Source of the DNA: Globisporangium splendens
Lineage: Eukaryota; Oomycota; Peronosporomycetes; Pythiales; Pythiaceae
DNA length: 64,000 bases
Assembly: GCA_006386115.1 (NCBI GenBank)
Contig: VFIW01000039.1
Coordinates: 124,001-188,000, forward strand
Direction of reading: 5' to 3'
Shown: piece by piece, positions 28,658 to 40,741 of the stretch
How the letters are laid out: every line of letters starts with the position of its first letter
How positions within the stretch are numbered: the first letter of the stretch is position 1
Program-made: the position numbers and the translations under genes
Notes under the pieces: generated by a model
Told to the model about the DNA's origin: nothing
The model's input: only the letters and a program-made list of their open reading frames with translations
Databases searched by the model: none

Positions 28658-31538
28658 ATGCAAAGTAGCCTCGCGTCTTCCGTGACCCCGCGGCCAGTGA
28701 AAGCAGGAGCCGCAGCGCCAGGCAAACCGCTCGGGTCTCCTCTGGCCTCGCGCGCCGGACGAACGTACTCGCCGAGCGCCTCGCCGATCAAGACCCAGCA
28801 CACTGCACCGCCAAACGGCAGTAATCCGTTTTCGTTTGGCGATGCGGCAGTCAGTCCCGGGAAGCACGGACTGATTCGCGCCCCGGAGTCAACGACCCCC
28901 ACGACGCTCAATGGCTCGCCGCTGCGTAAGAAGTCGATCATCCTGAGCGGCGACATTCGCAACCTCGACAGCAACTTCGAACTCGCGATGAGCAACGTGC
29001 GCGTGACGCTGGCGCACGTGATCTCGGCGCTTGGCCGCTACGGCATCGCGGTCTCAAACGACGACGCCAAGACGCTGTTGTACGAATACGAGGAGAACAA
29101 CGACACGAATCTTGGGTATGACGCCTTCGTGGACGATCTCGTGCAGATGCTGCGCCAGACGGCGCTCAACAAGACGGGCACGACACCCACGCAGATCAAG
29201 AAGATCCGACTCACACACCACCTCGACAAGCTGAGCACGCACCAAACGCACATCGCGCACGAGCTCCAGACACTGCTCGGCGATAAACTCCGCGTCTCGT
29301 GGACCACGGTGCGAGACACATTCCGTGCTGCAGATCTGGCGCGCGATCTACGTCGAGCTCGAGATGAGCTACCCGCGCAAGACAGGGCTCGTGACCTCGG
29401 CCGAGTTGCTGCGCGTGCTCGCCAAGTACCTCGGTGCACTGCCGCAAAAGAGCTTCGCGGTGCTGTTTCGCGCCTGCGGCTCGCACGTGAACCAGCTCAC
29501 GAACTACCGCACACTCGTGAAGAGCTACCGTCCCGTGGCGATGGACGTTGTCGCGTTTTTCCAGCAGGACGTGCACTCGAACACCGAGAAAACGTTCGAC
29601 AAATCGCCAACCGAGTCGCTTGTGATGGTCTGGAGCGTCCGTGTGCAGCGTGCGCAGCTCACGGCGACAGCGTGGCACGCACTCAAGGAGCGGATCTGGG
29701 CCGCCGATGTCCGTCGCCAGGGCCGCATCCTCGCGTCCGAGTTCAAGGCGATCGTGTAGCCACGAGTCGCGCTCTCGGACGACCAGGTCGCGTTCTTGTG
29801 CTTCTTCTACGAGGATAAGAACGTCGCGTCGGACTAGGTGCTCATCCGCTACGGCTCGTCCCTCACCGATTACGAAGATCCAGGCTTGGAAACGGCGGAC
29901 GCGGCTTCGTCTTCACCAACCAAACGTGACAATCCGCCTCGCATCGAGCGCAAAGACCGTGTGCGTCAGCCTGGAAGCAACAGCCTCGGTCCGAATGGCC
30001 ACGGCCTCGTCGTCGCGTTCACAGATGCTGACAAGATGGAGCGCGAGCAGGAGGAGAAGCGGCTGCGCGCATTCTTCGTCGTAAACCTTCGTGCACTCGA
30101 GGCGCTGCTCGCGCAGGAGGACGTCGACAAGAAAGGGTTCGTCACGGTCGAGTGCATCACCAAGTTTTGCAAAGAGCTCAACGGCGGGCGATGGAAGGAA
30201 ACGGACGCGAGCGTCGCGTTCTTCAGCAAGTACGTCGCCCAGAACCAGTTGTTCTACTACCGCGGATTTCTTCTCGACGTCGACCAGAAAGCTGGGCTTC
30301 AGACCCAGGTGCTCGTACTTCAAGATGACGATGATGGCAATGGCCTGGAAGCACAGGATCGGTATAACGACCCCAACGACGACAATCTGGGTCAGATCCT
30401 GGACGTGCATCGGGCCAAAGACGCATTGCGCTACCATCTCACGTCGACGCGTAGCAAGCAGAAGGCGACGTACAAGCTCTTCCAGCGCCTGGATCCGGGG
30501 AAAAGCGGACTGTTGACGTACCCGGAGCTCCGGCGCGTGCTCGAGCGGCTCGACATTGTCGTGGACGACGCGACAGTCCGCGAGTGGCTCTCGCAGCAGT
30601 TCGAGGAAGAAGACGACGCTGGCGACAAGACTGGACGGGTCAAGTGCCTCCAGGTTTTGCACGCACACGGTGGCCGCGACCCGGACAAAGTGGACGCCAT
30701 GAGCGATCTGTCGAGCAATTGCTCGTACTACAGCGCGATCAGCATCAGTCCACGGCCAGCAGTGCGGTCGTCTCATGGCGGGGGCGCATCGAGTCCACGG
30801 ACAATCGGGAACCGCGATTACGTCGCCGCAGCGCAAGCCGTCACGAATGTGATCGAGAAACCGCGGAATGGCTTCGCTCCATTGGCTGGCGCAGTGGCAG
30901 CTGCTGCCGTCGAGCGCAAGATCAAAGCCCAACTGGACGCGAGCGGCACGAAGAACAAGTGGAAGCAGCTTGCGCGCGCATTCCAGCAGATCGACAGTGG
31001 ACACTCTCGGCGTGGCAGCGTGCTCGCCGGGTCGTTCCAGAAGGTGATGCACGAGTTCGGAGTCCACCTGGATCAGGAGGAGATCGTGCGGCTGCAGCTC
31101 AAGTACGATATTGAGCAGAACGGCCGCATTCACTACCACGAGTACCTGCGCCACTTGACGAACGCGATGAGCGATCTCAGCAGCGGTGGAGATAGTGCTG
31201 GCGAGCTGCTTCCCAGTCTAGGGCCACACTCGCCACGTGCACACGCGACTAAGGCAGCGAATGGTGTGTCAACGAACAGTAGTAACAACAGCACCGGCGG
31301 GATCTCGGACTCGCTGCGCCAGGGCGTCAAGGCCAAGTGGAAGGCGATCTACTCGTCGTTCAAGACGCTCGACAAGCAGAACATCGGTCGTGTGAGCACG
31401 GCGTATTTCCGCCAGCTGCTCGAGTGGTACGCGCTCCCGGTGAACGACGACGCGTTCCTCGCGATCTTGCGCCAGTTCGACCACGACGACGACGGATTCG
31501 TCGACTACAACAAGTTTATGCGCACGTGCTGCAGGTGA
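28658..31538 (+). pseudogene. Multi-EF-hand protein gene, interrupted (one frameshift, two TAG codons)
   Basis: The coding pattern runs through the whole span but in two frames. From 28658 (MQSSLASSVTPRP) to about 29322 one frame is used. From about 29325 (LQIWRAIYVELEMSYPRKTG) to 31538 another is used, with TAG codons at 29757-29759 and 29835-29837. Joined conceptually it is a protein of about 960 residues with repeated EF-hand-like pairs, mostly degenerate. The last loop, DHDDDGFVDYNK, keeps Asp at positions 1, 3, 5 and 9. The layout resembles EFCAB6-like axonemal proteins. An 84-nt GT...AG stretch (29754-29837) would remove both TAGs in frame if spliced, although the residues between them (ALSDDQVAFLCFFYEDKN) look coding. 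Options are a young pseudogene, an exitron-like retained intron, or sequence errors. It lies tail to tail with the next gene, 46 nt apart. Confidence 0.65.
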
Positions 31539-31584
31539 GCAGCGACAGCCAGTAGATCCGAATGAGCGAGCTGTAGACGCGTTA

Positions 31585-34557
31585 CTAGGCGAGAACAAGG
31601 AACCCGAGTTGCACCTTACAATATAAACCAAAACTTGCTTTTGTAGAGTCTACTTGCTGCTTTGGGCCAATTGCTTTGGACCTTGGACGCGAGGGGTTCC
31701 TCGCTGCTGCCGTGGCCGCGATCCCGGCAAACTGCTGCTGTTGTTGCTGTATTGCGTTGTTGAGCGCGAACGCGACAATGCCGTTGCTACGCTTCCGTGC
31801 CGTCATCATCGAAGTCAACGCGCACTTCGCGGCACCGGAGCTGCTGCTGCCAGCACCAATCTTGTTTGTCGACGAGTGGTTCGCGCGACCACCACCAGTG
31901 TCTCTGCTCTCGGACGAATGTGAGAGGAACGCAAGCATCTCGCGCTGCTGCTGCTGCTGCTCCTGGCGCTCGCGTCGCTTCTTTTCTTTAAAAAACGCGT
32001 GGACGACCTCGAGGCGCTCGTGGTTGTCAATCACAGCGGCAGCAGTAGGAGCAACCTGCTCCCCAGCACCGAGAGACTCACTCAGCTCCGACGCCGGCAC
32101 GAGGTGGAGACTTCCGTTGCGTTCGCTTCGAGGTGGTGGCAGTGGCTTCCCTCTCGCTAAAGCCAGATCCTGACTCATCATGCTCTGCTTGGCGTCCAGG
32201 GTCTTGAGCAGCGCGTCCACTTGCTGCAGCGTGTCTTTCTCGTTGCGCTTGACGTCACGTCGCGCGTCCTCCGTGTCACTCTCACTCGAGAGTGCATCCT
32301 CATCGTCGTCCTCGTCTGACTTTTCTTCCTTTACCTCCGTGGATATGGCAGCATTAAAGATGTCTTTCTGAGCCTGAACTTGTTGCTTTACGACTTGCTC
32401 GACGAGTTTGGATCTCGCGCCAGTGTCCTCCTTGTGAGGAGAAGCTCCCATCCGCCGTTTGGCGAGTGTTTCCGCGGATGACCGCCTTCCTCGAGCGTTC
32501 GTCAGCGTGCTCATGAGACTTGGAGCGACCGCCAAATCAGCCGCTTTAGCTGCGTGAAGCGGTTGCTTAGCCGGCGACGCAGCAGTAGTGGAAGCAGGAG
32601 TAGGCTCTGTTGTTCCGTGACCCCTTGTCAGTGATGAAGGGTGAGGAATAGCGCAACGCCACTTGGACTCCAAGTGATCCGACGCAAACGCGCGCAGAGT
32701 CTCAGCTTGCGCGGCCGTGAACACGATGGGTGCGCCAGGGCTGTTTCGCACCACTTGGACGCAAAAGTGCACCATCGCGAGGAGCGCTTGGGAGGCAGCT
32801 TCCAGCGACGATGCGTTTAATGGGGACGCAAGCGAGAGCGGAGGAGGAGGAATCCGGTCATCGAGGCACTTGAGGAGCTCCACGATGTTGGAGATGCCCT
32901 GCTGCACGAATGAAAACATCTTGAGCTGCTCGATGAACTTGTCCTTGGCCTGAGATTTCACAACTGCCTTGACGCGATGCAGCTGCTCGAGGAAATCGCG
33001 GATCTTCTTGCGTTTCTCGACTTCCGCGAGCCCTGAGACGCGCAGTTTCCGCACCAGATCGTTGTTCGCCTCCTTTTCGCACTCCAGTTGGTCGCGCCGC
33101 TGCGCGACGTCGTTCTCGATCTGCAGCAAATGACGCTTGGTCTCCTGGAAACTCGTGAATCGCTCGAGCACGACGCTCAAATCCGACTCGCGCGTCTCCT
33201 CAAGCACGCGCGCGTACTGGACTTCGTACAACTGCATGAACGTCTCGCGGTGGTGGGCTTGATGATGCAGATCGACCGAATTGGCGTGATGGCGCGATGA
33301 TCCGTGCGGACGATTGGTCGCCAGCTCCGAGCTGGAGTATGTCGACGCAAAGTCACCATTGATCTTGTCAGTCGAGAGCACGTGGAGGCTGTCTTTCCGA
33401 CTCCGACTGCTCCTGGTGCTGCCTTCTCCACCACCGAGACCCTTGTCGATCGACACTGTGCGCGCGAGTGAGGGACTCGCCGCGACGAGCGTGAGCAGGT
33501 CTTGTCGCCTTCGGTCTGCGTCATGCCTGTGCTGACTCATTATGGAGCGACTCGCGATCTCCTCTCGCAGCGAATCGAGCACGAGCATCGCGTCGTGCGC
33601 ATGATTGGACTGCTTCTCGAGCAGCTCGTGCTTATTGTGCTCGAGCTCCAAGCAATGGTTCCGCTCTTGCGCCAGTCGCGACTGGAAGAATGTGAACTCC
33701 TTGCGTGTGCTCTCTTGTTTGTGTTGTAGTAGCTCGAGGTTGGCCTGGGTGAACTGCAGCTGGCGACAGAGCCGCTCGAGCATCTGCTTGAGCTTCTTCT
33801 TGTACAGCTCCTGGCGTTGTATCTGGTCTTTCAATCTGGTCGCACCTGTTGCTGCCGTGGATGGTCCGCCTTGGTTGTGAATCATCGTCGCGGCAGCCGC
33901 AATGCTCTCTCGATGCCGTGCTCCAGTGCCGCCAGTTTGGGCTCCAGCAGCTAGCACCGCTGCAGCTGAAGACGAGATCACTGAGCCCTCGGTCGGTTGC
34001 TCTATGCGAGGCGACCCAACGAGAAGCGGAAAAGAAGCCATTGGGCTAGACCCTGTCGCGCAAAAGGTTGAATTTTCAAATGCACGCAGATGGCGTCTCA
34101 CGAGCTCGATTTCTTTGTTCTTGTTGCTGAGCGTTTGTTGCAGTGCGTGGAACTGTTTCTGTGTTTGCCGCGTGAGCTGGCGCTGCGTTTCGATCTCTTC
34201 CTTCATCACACGCTGCGAGATGCATCCGACGCGCGTTGTCGCCGCCGTAGTCTTGTGTCTAGGGTTATCTCGTGCCTGCGATGCCTCGGAGCTGTTGTTG
34301 TCGACTCGAGAAGTTGGTTCCGCTTTTTGAAGGAAACGAGGCTGTCTACCACTCGCAAATACCAGTGCGGATGCCGACGGTGGCCGCGGTCGTGGGGACT
34401 TGTTGCAAAAGTAGTCTTCCTGCTTGGCGCCGACACGAGCGCTGCTGAACGTTGGCTTCAGCACACACGATGTGGGGCTAAACGCTCGCTGCACTTCGCC
34501 CTCATCGTTCTTGTGCTGCTGTATCCGCAGATGGTTTCGACTTGCGGACGATAACAC
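31585..34557 (-). CDS. Large coiled-coil protein, possibly dynein-docking-like
   Basis: The open frame has 990 codons; the 5' end is uncertain because it begins without ATG (first in-frame ATG near residue 117, VMKEEIETQ). The first exon is therefore probably upstream. An ATG at 34655 opens a plausible short exon, but the splice is not certain. Coiled coil covers residues about 117-170, 255-345 and 430-560, separated by Ser/Gly-rich linkers. The block from MQLYEVQYARVLEETRESD through RFTSFQETKRHLLQIEN recalls outer-arm dynein docking-complex proteins (CCDC63/114/151 type), a resemblance by eye only. The C-terminal third is low-complexity, with acidic runs (EEKSDEDDDEDALSS) and two glutamine runs. 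No signal peptide or membrane segment was found. A ciliary/flagellar role fits zoospore biology and the EF-hand neighbour but is inference. Confidence 0.65.
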   Translation of the reverse strand: MLSSASRNHLRIQQHKNDEGEVQRAFSPTSCVLKPTFSSARVGAKQEDYFCNKSPRPRPPSASALVFASGRQPRFLQKAEPTSRVDNNSSEASQARDNPRHKTTAATTRVGCISQRVMKEEIETQRQLTRQTQKQFHALQQTLSNKNKEIELVRRHLRAFENSTFCATGSSPMASFPLLVGSPRIEQPTEGSVISSSAAAVLAAGAQTGGTGARHRESIAAAATMIHNQGGPSTAATGATRLKDQIQRQELYKKKLKQMLERLCRQLQFTQANLELLQHKQESTRKEFTFFQSRLAQERNHCLELEHNKHELLEKQSNHAHDAMLVLDSLREEIASRSIMSQHRHDADRRRQDLLTLVAASPSLARTVSIDKGLGGGEGSTRSSRSRKDSLHVLSTDKINGDFASTYSSSELATNRPHGSSRHHANSVDLHHQAHHRETFMQLYEVQYARVLEETRESDLSVVLERFTSFQETKRHLLQIENDVAQRRDQLECEKEANNDLVRKLRVSGLAEVEKRKKIRDFLEQLHRVKAVVKSQAKDKFIEQLKMFSFVQQGISNIVELLKCLDDRIPPPPLSLASPLNASSLEAASQALLAMVHFCVQVVRNSPGAPIVFTAAQAETLRAFASDHLESKWRCAIPHPSSLTRGHGTTEPTPASTTAASPAKQPLHAAKAADLAVAPSLMSTLTNARGRRSSAETLAKRRMGASPHKEDTGARSKLVEQVVKQQVQAQKDIFNAAISTEVKEEKSDEDDDEDALSSESDTEDARRDVKRNEKDTLQQVDALLKTLDAKQSMMSQDLALARGKPLPPPRSERNGSLHLVPASELSESLGAGEQVAPTAAAVIDNHERLEVVHAFFKEKKRRERQEQQQQQREMLAFLSHSSESRDTGGGRANHSSTNKIGAGSSSSGAAKCALTSMMTARKRSNGIVAFALNNAIQQQQQQFAGIAATAAARNPSRPRSKAIGPKQQVDSTKASFGLYCKVQLGFLVLA

Positions 34558-35316
34558 CCCGGCTGACTTGGGTCACAGAGACGCTGCTGCAGTCGACGGC
34601 TTGGCGCTTCCACTTTGATCACTCCTGCGGTCTCTCGCGCTCGAATTCGTTGCATGGCACTTGCCGCTACTCACTGGCACTACGGACGCAAACTCAGGGA
34701 CACTATCCATGTGCAGCCACGGGGTTTAGTCGCCGGCCATACATTCGGCGTATGCAGAACGAGCGGTGGTGGACTTGCTACAATCGTAGGCAGCACAGCA
34801 CACGGTGTGGACTTGGTGTAGATTGAGGGAATTGGTCTCTCCACAGGGAGGACAAGAACAACTTGATGATGGCCAGTGAACTGGTAACGTCTCGTGGGTG
34901 AAATACCTACGGGGATGAGGTACAAGTGAGGCATGTGAGGCATCCCACCTCACTTGTAAGAGTGAAAGGCTACATGTCGGAGGTGGCACTTGCCTGCTTC
35001 TTGTTGCGAGCCACTGCCTTCAGCTGTGTTGTACTGTGGAACGATACCTGCACATTGGAGCTTGTCGTCTACAGGAAGATGGGTACACTTGCGCATCACT
35101 CTCGTCGTCCCACTATGCGTGAAATCGCCACAGCAGACAGCTGAAGCAACGAGTGAGCTGTCGACGAATGATCCGGTCGCCCGTGCCATTCATTCCAGAC
35201 CAGGCCGGCGTGCCCTGTCAGGTTCGTGTGGGCTTGGAATTGCTGCAACATGTCTGTTTTTAATCCAAAATAGTCAGTGAGGAGCCACTCAAAGGTATAC
35301 TATGCGCGAGTGGCTC
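34558..35316. other. Intergenic, with two small hairpins
   Basis: An 11-nt inverted repeat (TACAAGTGAGG ... CCTCACTTGTA) lies at about 34920-34958. A perfect 9-nt inverted repeat (GAGCCACTC ... GAGTGGCTC) lies at 35281-35315, directly against the left end of the next element. The first part may contain the 5' exon of the coiled-coil gene. Confidence 0.5.
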
Positions 35317-36553
35317 GCTGCAGCAAAGCACTCATCAGTTGGTAATCCTTACCTGTAAGTGCCTTTTATGGCATTTACAAATAGGAAATGATGCAAAGCA
35401 CGGGTGTATGTCCAAGTGACTTAAAAGTGCCTGTCAGTGGAAGCGGCGTGATTACCGTGGACGCGTATGCTGATTACCCTACCAAACTGAGCTTCTTCAT
35501 ATTTTACTCGCTAGGTTAGGATTTCGCCTGTCACCACCTGAAATTCATCATTCCTGAAAAGATCACGGACGGAATCACCAGCACTTCCATTTCACTCGGA
35601 TCGATTTACACGTTGACTTTGCACCTGCTGCTTACTGGCTTCACGTATCATTCGGAGCAATCTCGCGTGGAGACCAGCGGTGACACACTCGATCCAGCAA
35701 GGAATCAGCGTGGCCAAGACTTGCTTCGACTTGCTCAGGCTGCTTTTGCGCTTTGCCTTTCCTTGTTGTAAAAGCCCGCGTAGAAAGAGGTTTCGGGTTG
35801 GTGATTGATTTGCAAACTGTGAGTTCTGGTATCTGTGACGTGTGAGCAAAAAGTGAGGCCATCACTCGCATGCGTGTCGAACGTGCGGCGAAGAGCCACG
35901 CACGTCCCGTTTCGCGCCAGTTCAACCACAAGTCGGACTCACGCATCAACTCACGTATATTTCCAAACGCAAACGTTAACTACATCTAACGCTATTCTCT
36001 CTTCCTCTCGCACGCAACTCATTCCTTCTGTCACAAACGGTGCAACACCCTCTTAGCAGCAGTAATACGATCCAATGATGCGACCAAAGCCACACGCGCC
36101 TGGGTAAAAGCGACGACTGTACAGGTTCCAGCAGCTCTATGGGGCTCTAGAAACATTCGCTCGGAGAGCGAGCGCCTTGACACCAGGAGCGCCAGCGGCA
36201 CCTGGGTGGCGGACGACGCCGCCGCCTCGTGTGACAACCAATTCACTCACGAACGGCATCGTTGAGCATCTTGCAATGTCCACAGGAGGTCGGTGCGGCC
36301 GCGTCATGCTGGCGCCGAACGACCTGACGCAGATGGTCAGTTATTCGTCATTTACAATCACGTCCTAAGGCTCATGGTCATCAGTTTGGTAGGGCAATCA
36401 GCATACGCGTCCACGGTAATCACGCCGCTTCCACTGACAGGCACTTTTAAGTCACTTGGACATACACCCGTGCTTTGCATCATTTCCTATTTGTAAATGC
36501 CACAAAAGGCACTTACAGGTAAGGATTACCAACTGATGAGTGCTTTGCTGCAG
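35317..36553. mobile_element. Non-autonomous inverted-repeat element with about 174-bp ends
   Basis: The left arm (35317-35490) and right arm (36381-36553) are reverse complements with only a few differences. Both start with CTGCAGCAAAGCACTCATCA and continue through GGTAATCCTTACCTGTAAG, TTTACAAATAGGAAATGATG and GACGCGTATGCTGATT to the inner edge. The 890-bp interior has no transposase-like frame. The outermost CTGCAG is palindromic, so it can be either part of the arms or a 6-bp target duplication. High arm identity suggests recent movement. It lies between a large coiled-coil gene and the 3' end of the vigilin-like gene, 134 nt from that stop codon. Confidence 0.85.
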
Positions 36554-36687
36554 TCCTGTATCCTTTCACAGTGCACCTCACCACGATGTCCACACGGACC
36601 ACACGTGACAAAACTCCAGAATCACTCATTTTGGCTAGGATGTCGTATCTTCAATTGGTTTTAGCTATTTGTGCAGTGTGAAAATGG

Positions 36688-39600
36688 CTACAAACGCAGC
36701 GAGTAGCCGCTGGACGAGTGGTAGTACCCGCTGTCCTCGCTGCTCTTGGTCGTGCTGCTGCTGCTGCTACTCGTGGTCGTCGTGGTCGTGGTTCCCCCCA
36801 TGATCATCGACAGCACGTCGCTCCGGTTCTCCTTCTCAGCGCGCTTGCGCATGCGGCGGCGCTGGTTCTTGTCGAGCTTTTGCATCATCATGGTCGCCGA
36901 GCCGCCGACTGGATGACGGTTGCGCTGCATCGCGTTGCTCTGTGGCTTGGCGTTTTCATCGCCCTGGACCTCCTGTTCAGCACTAGCTGTGGCCGTGTTC
37001 TTGGCAGCTGGCTTCTTCTCTTCTTCGACAGCCTCATTCGCATCCTGCATCTGGTAGCGCGCGTTGCGGAGCTCTTGGTTGCGGAGCAGCTCCTCGACCT
37101 TGTCTTCCATCACGCTCTTCACCTGCAGGACGTCGTCCTTCGGTCCCTTCAAGCTGATGCTGTTGTCGCCCTTACGGATGTCGATCACCACGCTCGGGAA
37201 CTCCTTTTGCAGCGCGCGGATGTTCGCTCCGCTCTTCCCGATCAGCGCGCCAACGACGGAACTCGTCACGCTCGGCGACAAAGTCGACGGAAGGACGATC
37301 TTCTCGATCACACACGTCTCCAGCAGGTGCTCGATCTTCTCCACGACGCGTTCGCGCGCCTCGTACTCAGACCCGTAGAGCACGACTTGCAGTTGCGCGT
37401 CGTCCTTGTCGCCTTCGCCAACCACATGGAACTGCACGCCCGACGCGTCTTTCTTCGCCGAGAGCACCAGGTCCAGCTTCTCCTTGGTCACCGTCACGGT
37501 CGACGTCAGATTCTCGTGGTGCTTAATCAGCTCGTTCACCTTTTCCACCGCCAGGTTCACAGTGGCGTCGTCGCGCGCACTGATGGTGAGCACGCGACTC
37601 GCGCTGTTCTTGTGCGAAGACGACGACGGTGCGCCGCTCAAGTCCAGCTTGGCGCCGTTGCATTCGGCACTCAGCTTCTTGATCGTTTCGCCACTCTTGC
37701 CCACAAGAAGTGGCACGAGCCACGCGGCGACCGGGAGCTCCACGTGCTGCTTTTTCCACACCTGCAGCTCCTGTTGCAAGATCTTCACGACTTCGCCCGT
37801 CTTCTGCTTGGAATCAGTGAACACACGCAGGCTCGTCTGGCTCGGCAACGAGAACACCACGCGGTACTTCGCAGCGAGCGTTGGTTGCAACTCGTACAAC
37901 CGTGGCACGACAGCCTGGGGCAAATCCTCAAGCACCTGGAAGTTGTCGGTAAAGTAGAACTGCAGCACGTTCTCGACGCTGCTCTTAGCTTCGTACACCT
38001 TCGATGCGTTAGTGCCTTCAATGCGGATCACGCCTTCGTCGTTCGCTCCGCTGGTTGTCGAACGCTTGACGCGGATCTCACAACCGGTTTGCTTACAGAT
38101 GCGCAAGGCGTTCTCGTTCAGCTTGCCTTCGTTTTCGCTTCCCTTCACGAGCAACACGTTCGCAAACGACAGCTTCGGGAGCTTGATGGTCTCAATGAAA
38201 TGCGACTCTGGGTCCACGATCATCTCCAAAAATTTCTTAAGAGTGCCGATGCCCATGGCAGGACCACGGATCTTGGCCAGCTTGCCGTCCTCTTGGATCG
38301 TGACCTTCATGTTCTCACCACCTTCCGCTTCCAGTTCTTGAAGACGCATAGCAATAGCTTCGTACTTCTTCAGAATCGTGTTGAAGTTGACAGAACCCGA
38401 GCCACCGCTCTTGCCACCACCTGGCTGGGATGCTTGTTGCTGCGGCACTTTGACGCTCTCGACGACAAGCGTCTCTCGCAGGGTCTTCAGAACATGTTCC
38501 GTACACGCCTGAAGTGCTTCTGGTGACGCTGCTTTGATACGAACTTGGCCACGGTTCGGGAACGCGTCGACATTGGCATCTGGGTGCTCCACACGAAGCG
38601 CCTTGATGCGCTCGCCCTTCTTCCCGATCAAACAACCCGCCGCGAATGCATCCAACTGCAAAATCTGGCGGTTCTTCGTCTGCAGAAGCTCGTCGATGGC
38701 TTTCTGAACACTCGCGAGCTGCTCCTCCGTGCCGATCATCTCTAGTTCCGACGGCGTGTTCGCTTCCTTCAACACCTTGAGCTTAGCTCCACTCGTCGTC
38801 TCCAATTGCGAAATCGTCTCGCCCTTCTTGCCGATCACCGTCGGGATCTCATCGTCGTCCAAGGGCAAGTACCGCACGTGATGCGCTTCTTCAAGCTCTT
38901 CGAGCTGTCGCTTTGCCGACGTGATCGCGTCCAACGTACCCGTGAGTGTGATCTTGACCTGTGCTTCGTCGTTGGTTCGCGTCGCATTGTTGGAGGCACC
39001 AGCGGCTGGCAGTGGTGGGAGCTTCAACTTGCACGCGCTCGATTGCTCGATCTCGTTCAACTTGGCGCGCTTGTTGGTCATCAGCACTGTCACCAGGTAC
39101 TGCGACGTCAAGAAGAACGAGCGCTGGTTCTGGTCCACGACGTCCATGATCTTGGCTTTGGCGCTCTCGATCGCGGTTTGGTCGTCGCCGAACACGCACA
39201 CGTAGTTCCCCTGGATGTCAATGCGGACGTTGCTGCTCGCAAACTCCTTTTCGATCTCCTTGATGTTCGCACCCTTCTTGCCGATGATGAGACTGAGGAT
39301 GTAGTTGTCTGCGAGCTCATAGAGCCAATGGTGGCTCTCAAACGCACGCAGACGCTCGTGAAGCGCCTCGTCCATGGCCTCTAGCTGCTTCTTCGTTCCG
39401 ATCACGTTGATCATCTTTTCGTGCTTTGACACCTTGATCTTCGCGTCCAGAGCATCGGTACGCAGCACCTTGAGCTGCTGCGCCTTGTTTCCCATCAGGA
39501 ACTCGGCAAAGAAATCAAACTTGAAGTCCGCAAACTCGGGCGACGCAAAGTATTTGGCGTCGGTCGCATGGAAATCCTTCTCGCGCTGCGATTGCTCGTC

Positions 39601-40741
39601 CACGAGGTCCAAAACAAACTTCTTCGCCATGGCCACGCTCTCTTTCGTGCCGCAGAGACGCACCGAGTTCGTCACCTTGTCGATGTCCACCAGACACCCC
39701 GTGTCTTCCATGAGCTGGTTGATCGTCTCGCCCTTCTTGCCAATAAGTTTTGGCACGATCTCTGCTGGCAGTTGGATGTCCGTCTTGCCAGCCACGAGCT
39801 CCTTAATCGCCTTGTCGAGCAGCTTGGCCTTGGCCGGTGACGCGTTGACCGTGAGAATGCCCTCGGCACGGTTGATGTCGATCTTGAGCTGCAGGTTTTT
39901 CTCCAGCTCGTGCAGGTTCTTGGACTTTTGCACCATCAGAACCTTCACCGTATCCGGGTGCAGACCAATCGAGTGGTTGGTCGCCAACGTGATGTTCTCG
40001 ATCGATTCCTTCGCGATCAGAGTGTTGGCTTGCGTGCTCGTAATCTTGACGATGTTGAGCTTGTTGTCGACATCGAGAATCACCCCGCAGTCCAGCTCCA
40101 GCTGACGCAGATTCGCAAACTGCTTACCGATGACGGCACCCATGCGGTCCTCGGGAACCGTGACTTCAATCGTCACGAAGTCGGCCACCGACGCGCCGAT
40201 CTTCGTCGCAACCTTGACCTTCTTGAGCGCGACATTGAGCTGCTGGATCTGCTGCTCGTACTCCTTGTTCTTCTGGAAGCGCTCGTTGCGTTCGTTCCGC
40301 GTCTGCTCTACCCATTCCTGGAACTTGTCGTGCTCCTGCCACTGTCCGAGCTTCTCCTTGAGCAGCTGCAAGTCGCGCAGGATGATCTTTTCCTCGGAAT
40401 TCGAGATCGACGTCGTCGTTTGCTTGAGCTCCTTGGCTCGGATCTCTTGGTTGATCGAGTCAATCGCCATGTTTGGACGTCGCGGCGGGTTTTTGAACGC
40501 GATGCGGAGCTTCTCATCGAGCTTCTTGCCAATTGTCTGTCCATAGAATTCATTACGAGCACATTGCGTTAGATCCAACGACAAAATTACTCCCCCAACA
40601 CTTGTATCTTGATATCATACGACCATGCACAACACAAAGTGAATTTGAGATACGCACCGCATTGGCTTCCTTCGCAGCGGCGACGCTCTCGAGGCGCTTT
40701 TGCATTTGCACGAGCAAATCCGCGTCGCTGGATGCGGCCAT
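36688..40741 (-). CDS. Vigilin/Scp160-like multi-KH RNA-binding protein
   Basis: There are two exons: 40658-40741 (28 codons, MAASSDADLLVQMQKRLE...) and 36688-40536. They are joined across a 121-nt intron with donor GTGCGT, branch-like CTAAC and acceptor GGACAG, giving 1310 residues. The frame runs AKEANA then TIGKKLDEKL. Many KH domains follow in series. Clear GXXG loops are LIGKKGETINQL, IIGKKGANIKEI, VIGKKGETISQL, LIGKKGERIKAL, LVGKSGETIKKL and LIGKSGANIRAL, with degenerate copies between. The tail is basic (NQRRRMRKRAEKENRSD), then Thr/Ser-rich. Vigilins are cytoplasmic, ribosome- and ER-associated proteins that bind mRNA. Residues about 40-110 are helical, as in vigilins. An in-frame ATG 45 nt upstream is possible but less likely. 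Confidence 0.9.

Noticed and set aside
34458..34655. First exon of the large coiled-coil protein from the ATG at 34655
   Set aside because: One GT-AG pairing (about 95 nt) would restore frame, but several alternatives exist and no family evidence fixes the junction, so the gene was left with an open 5' end.
36718..38526. 602-codon open frame on the plus strand inside the vigilin-like gene
   Set aside because: It is complementary to KH-domain coding sequence and its composition (LLLxxLVH, Arg/His-rich) is a shadow. The minus frame has clear GXXG repeats.
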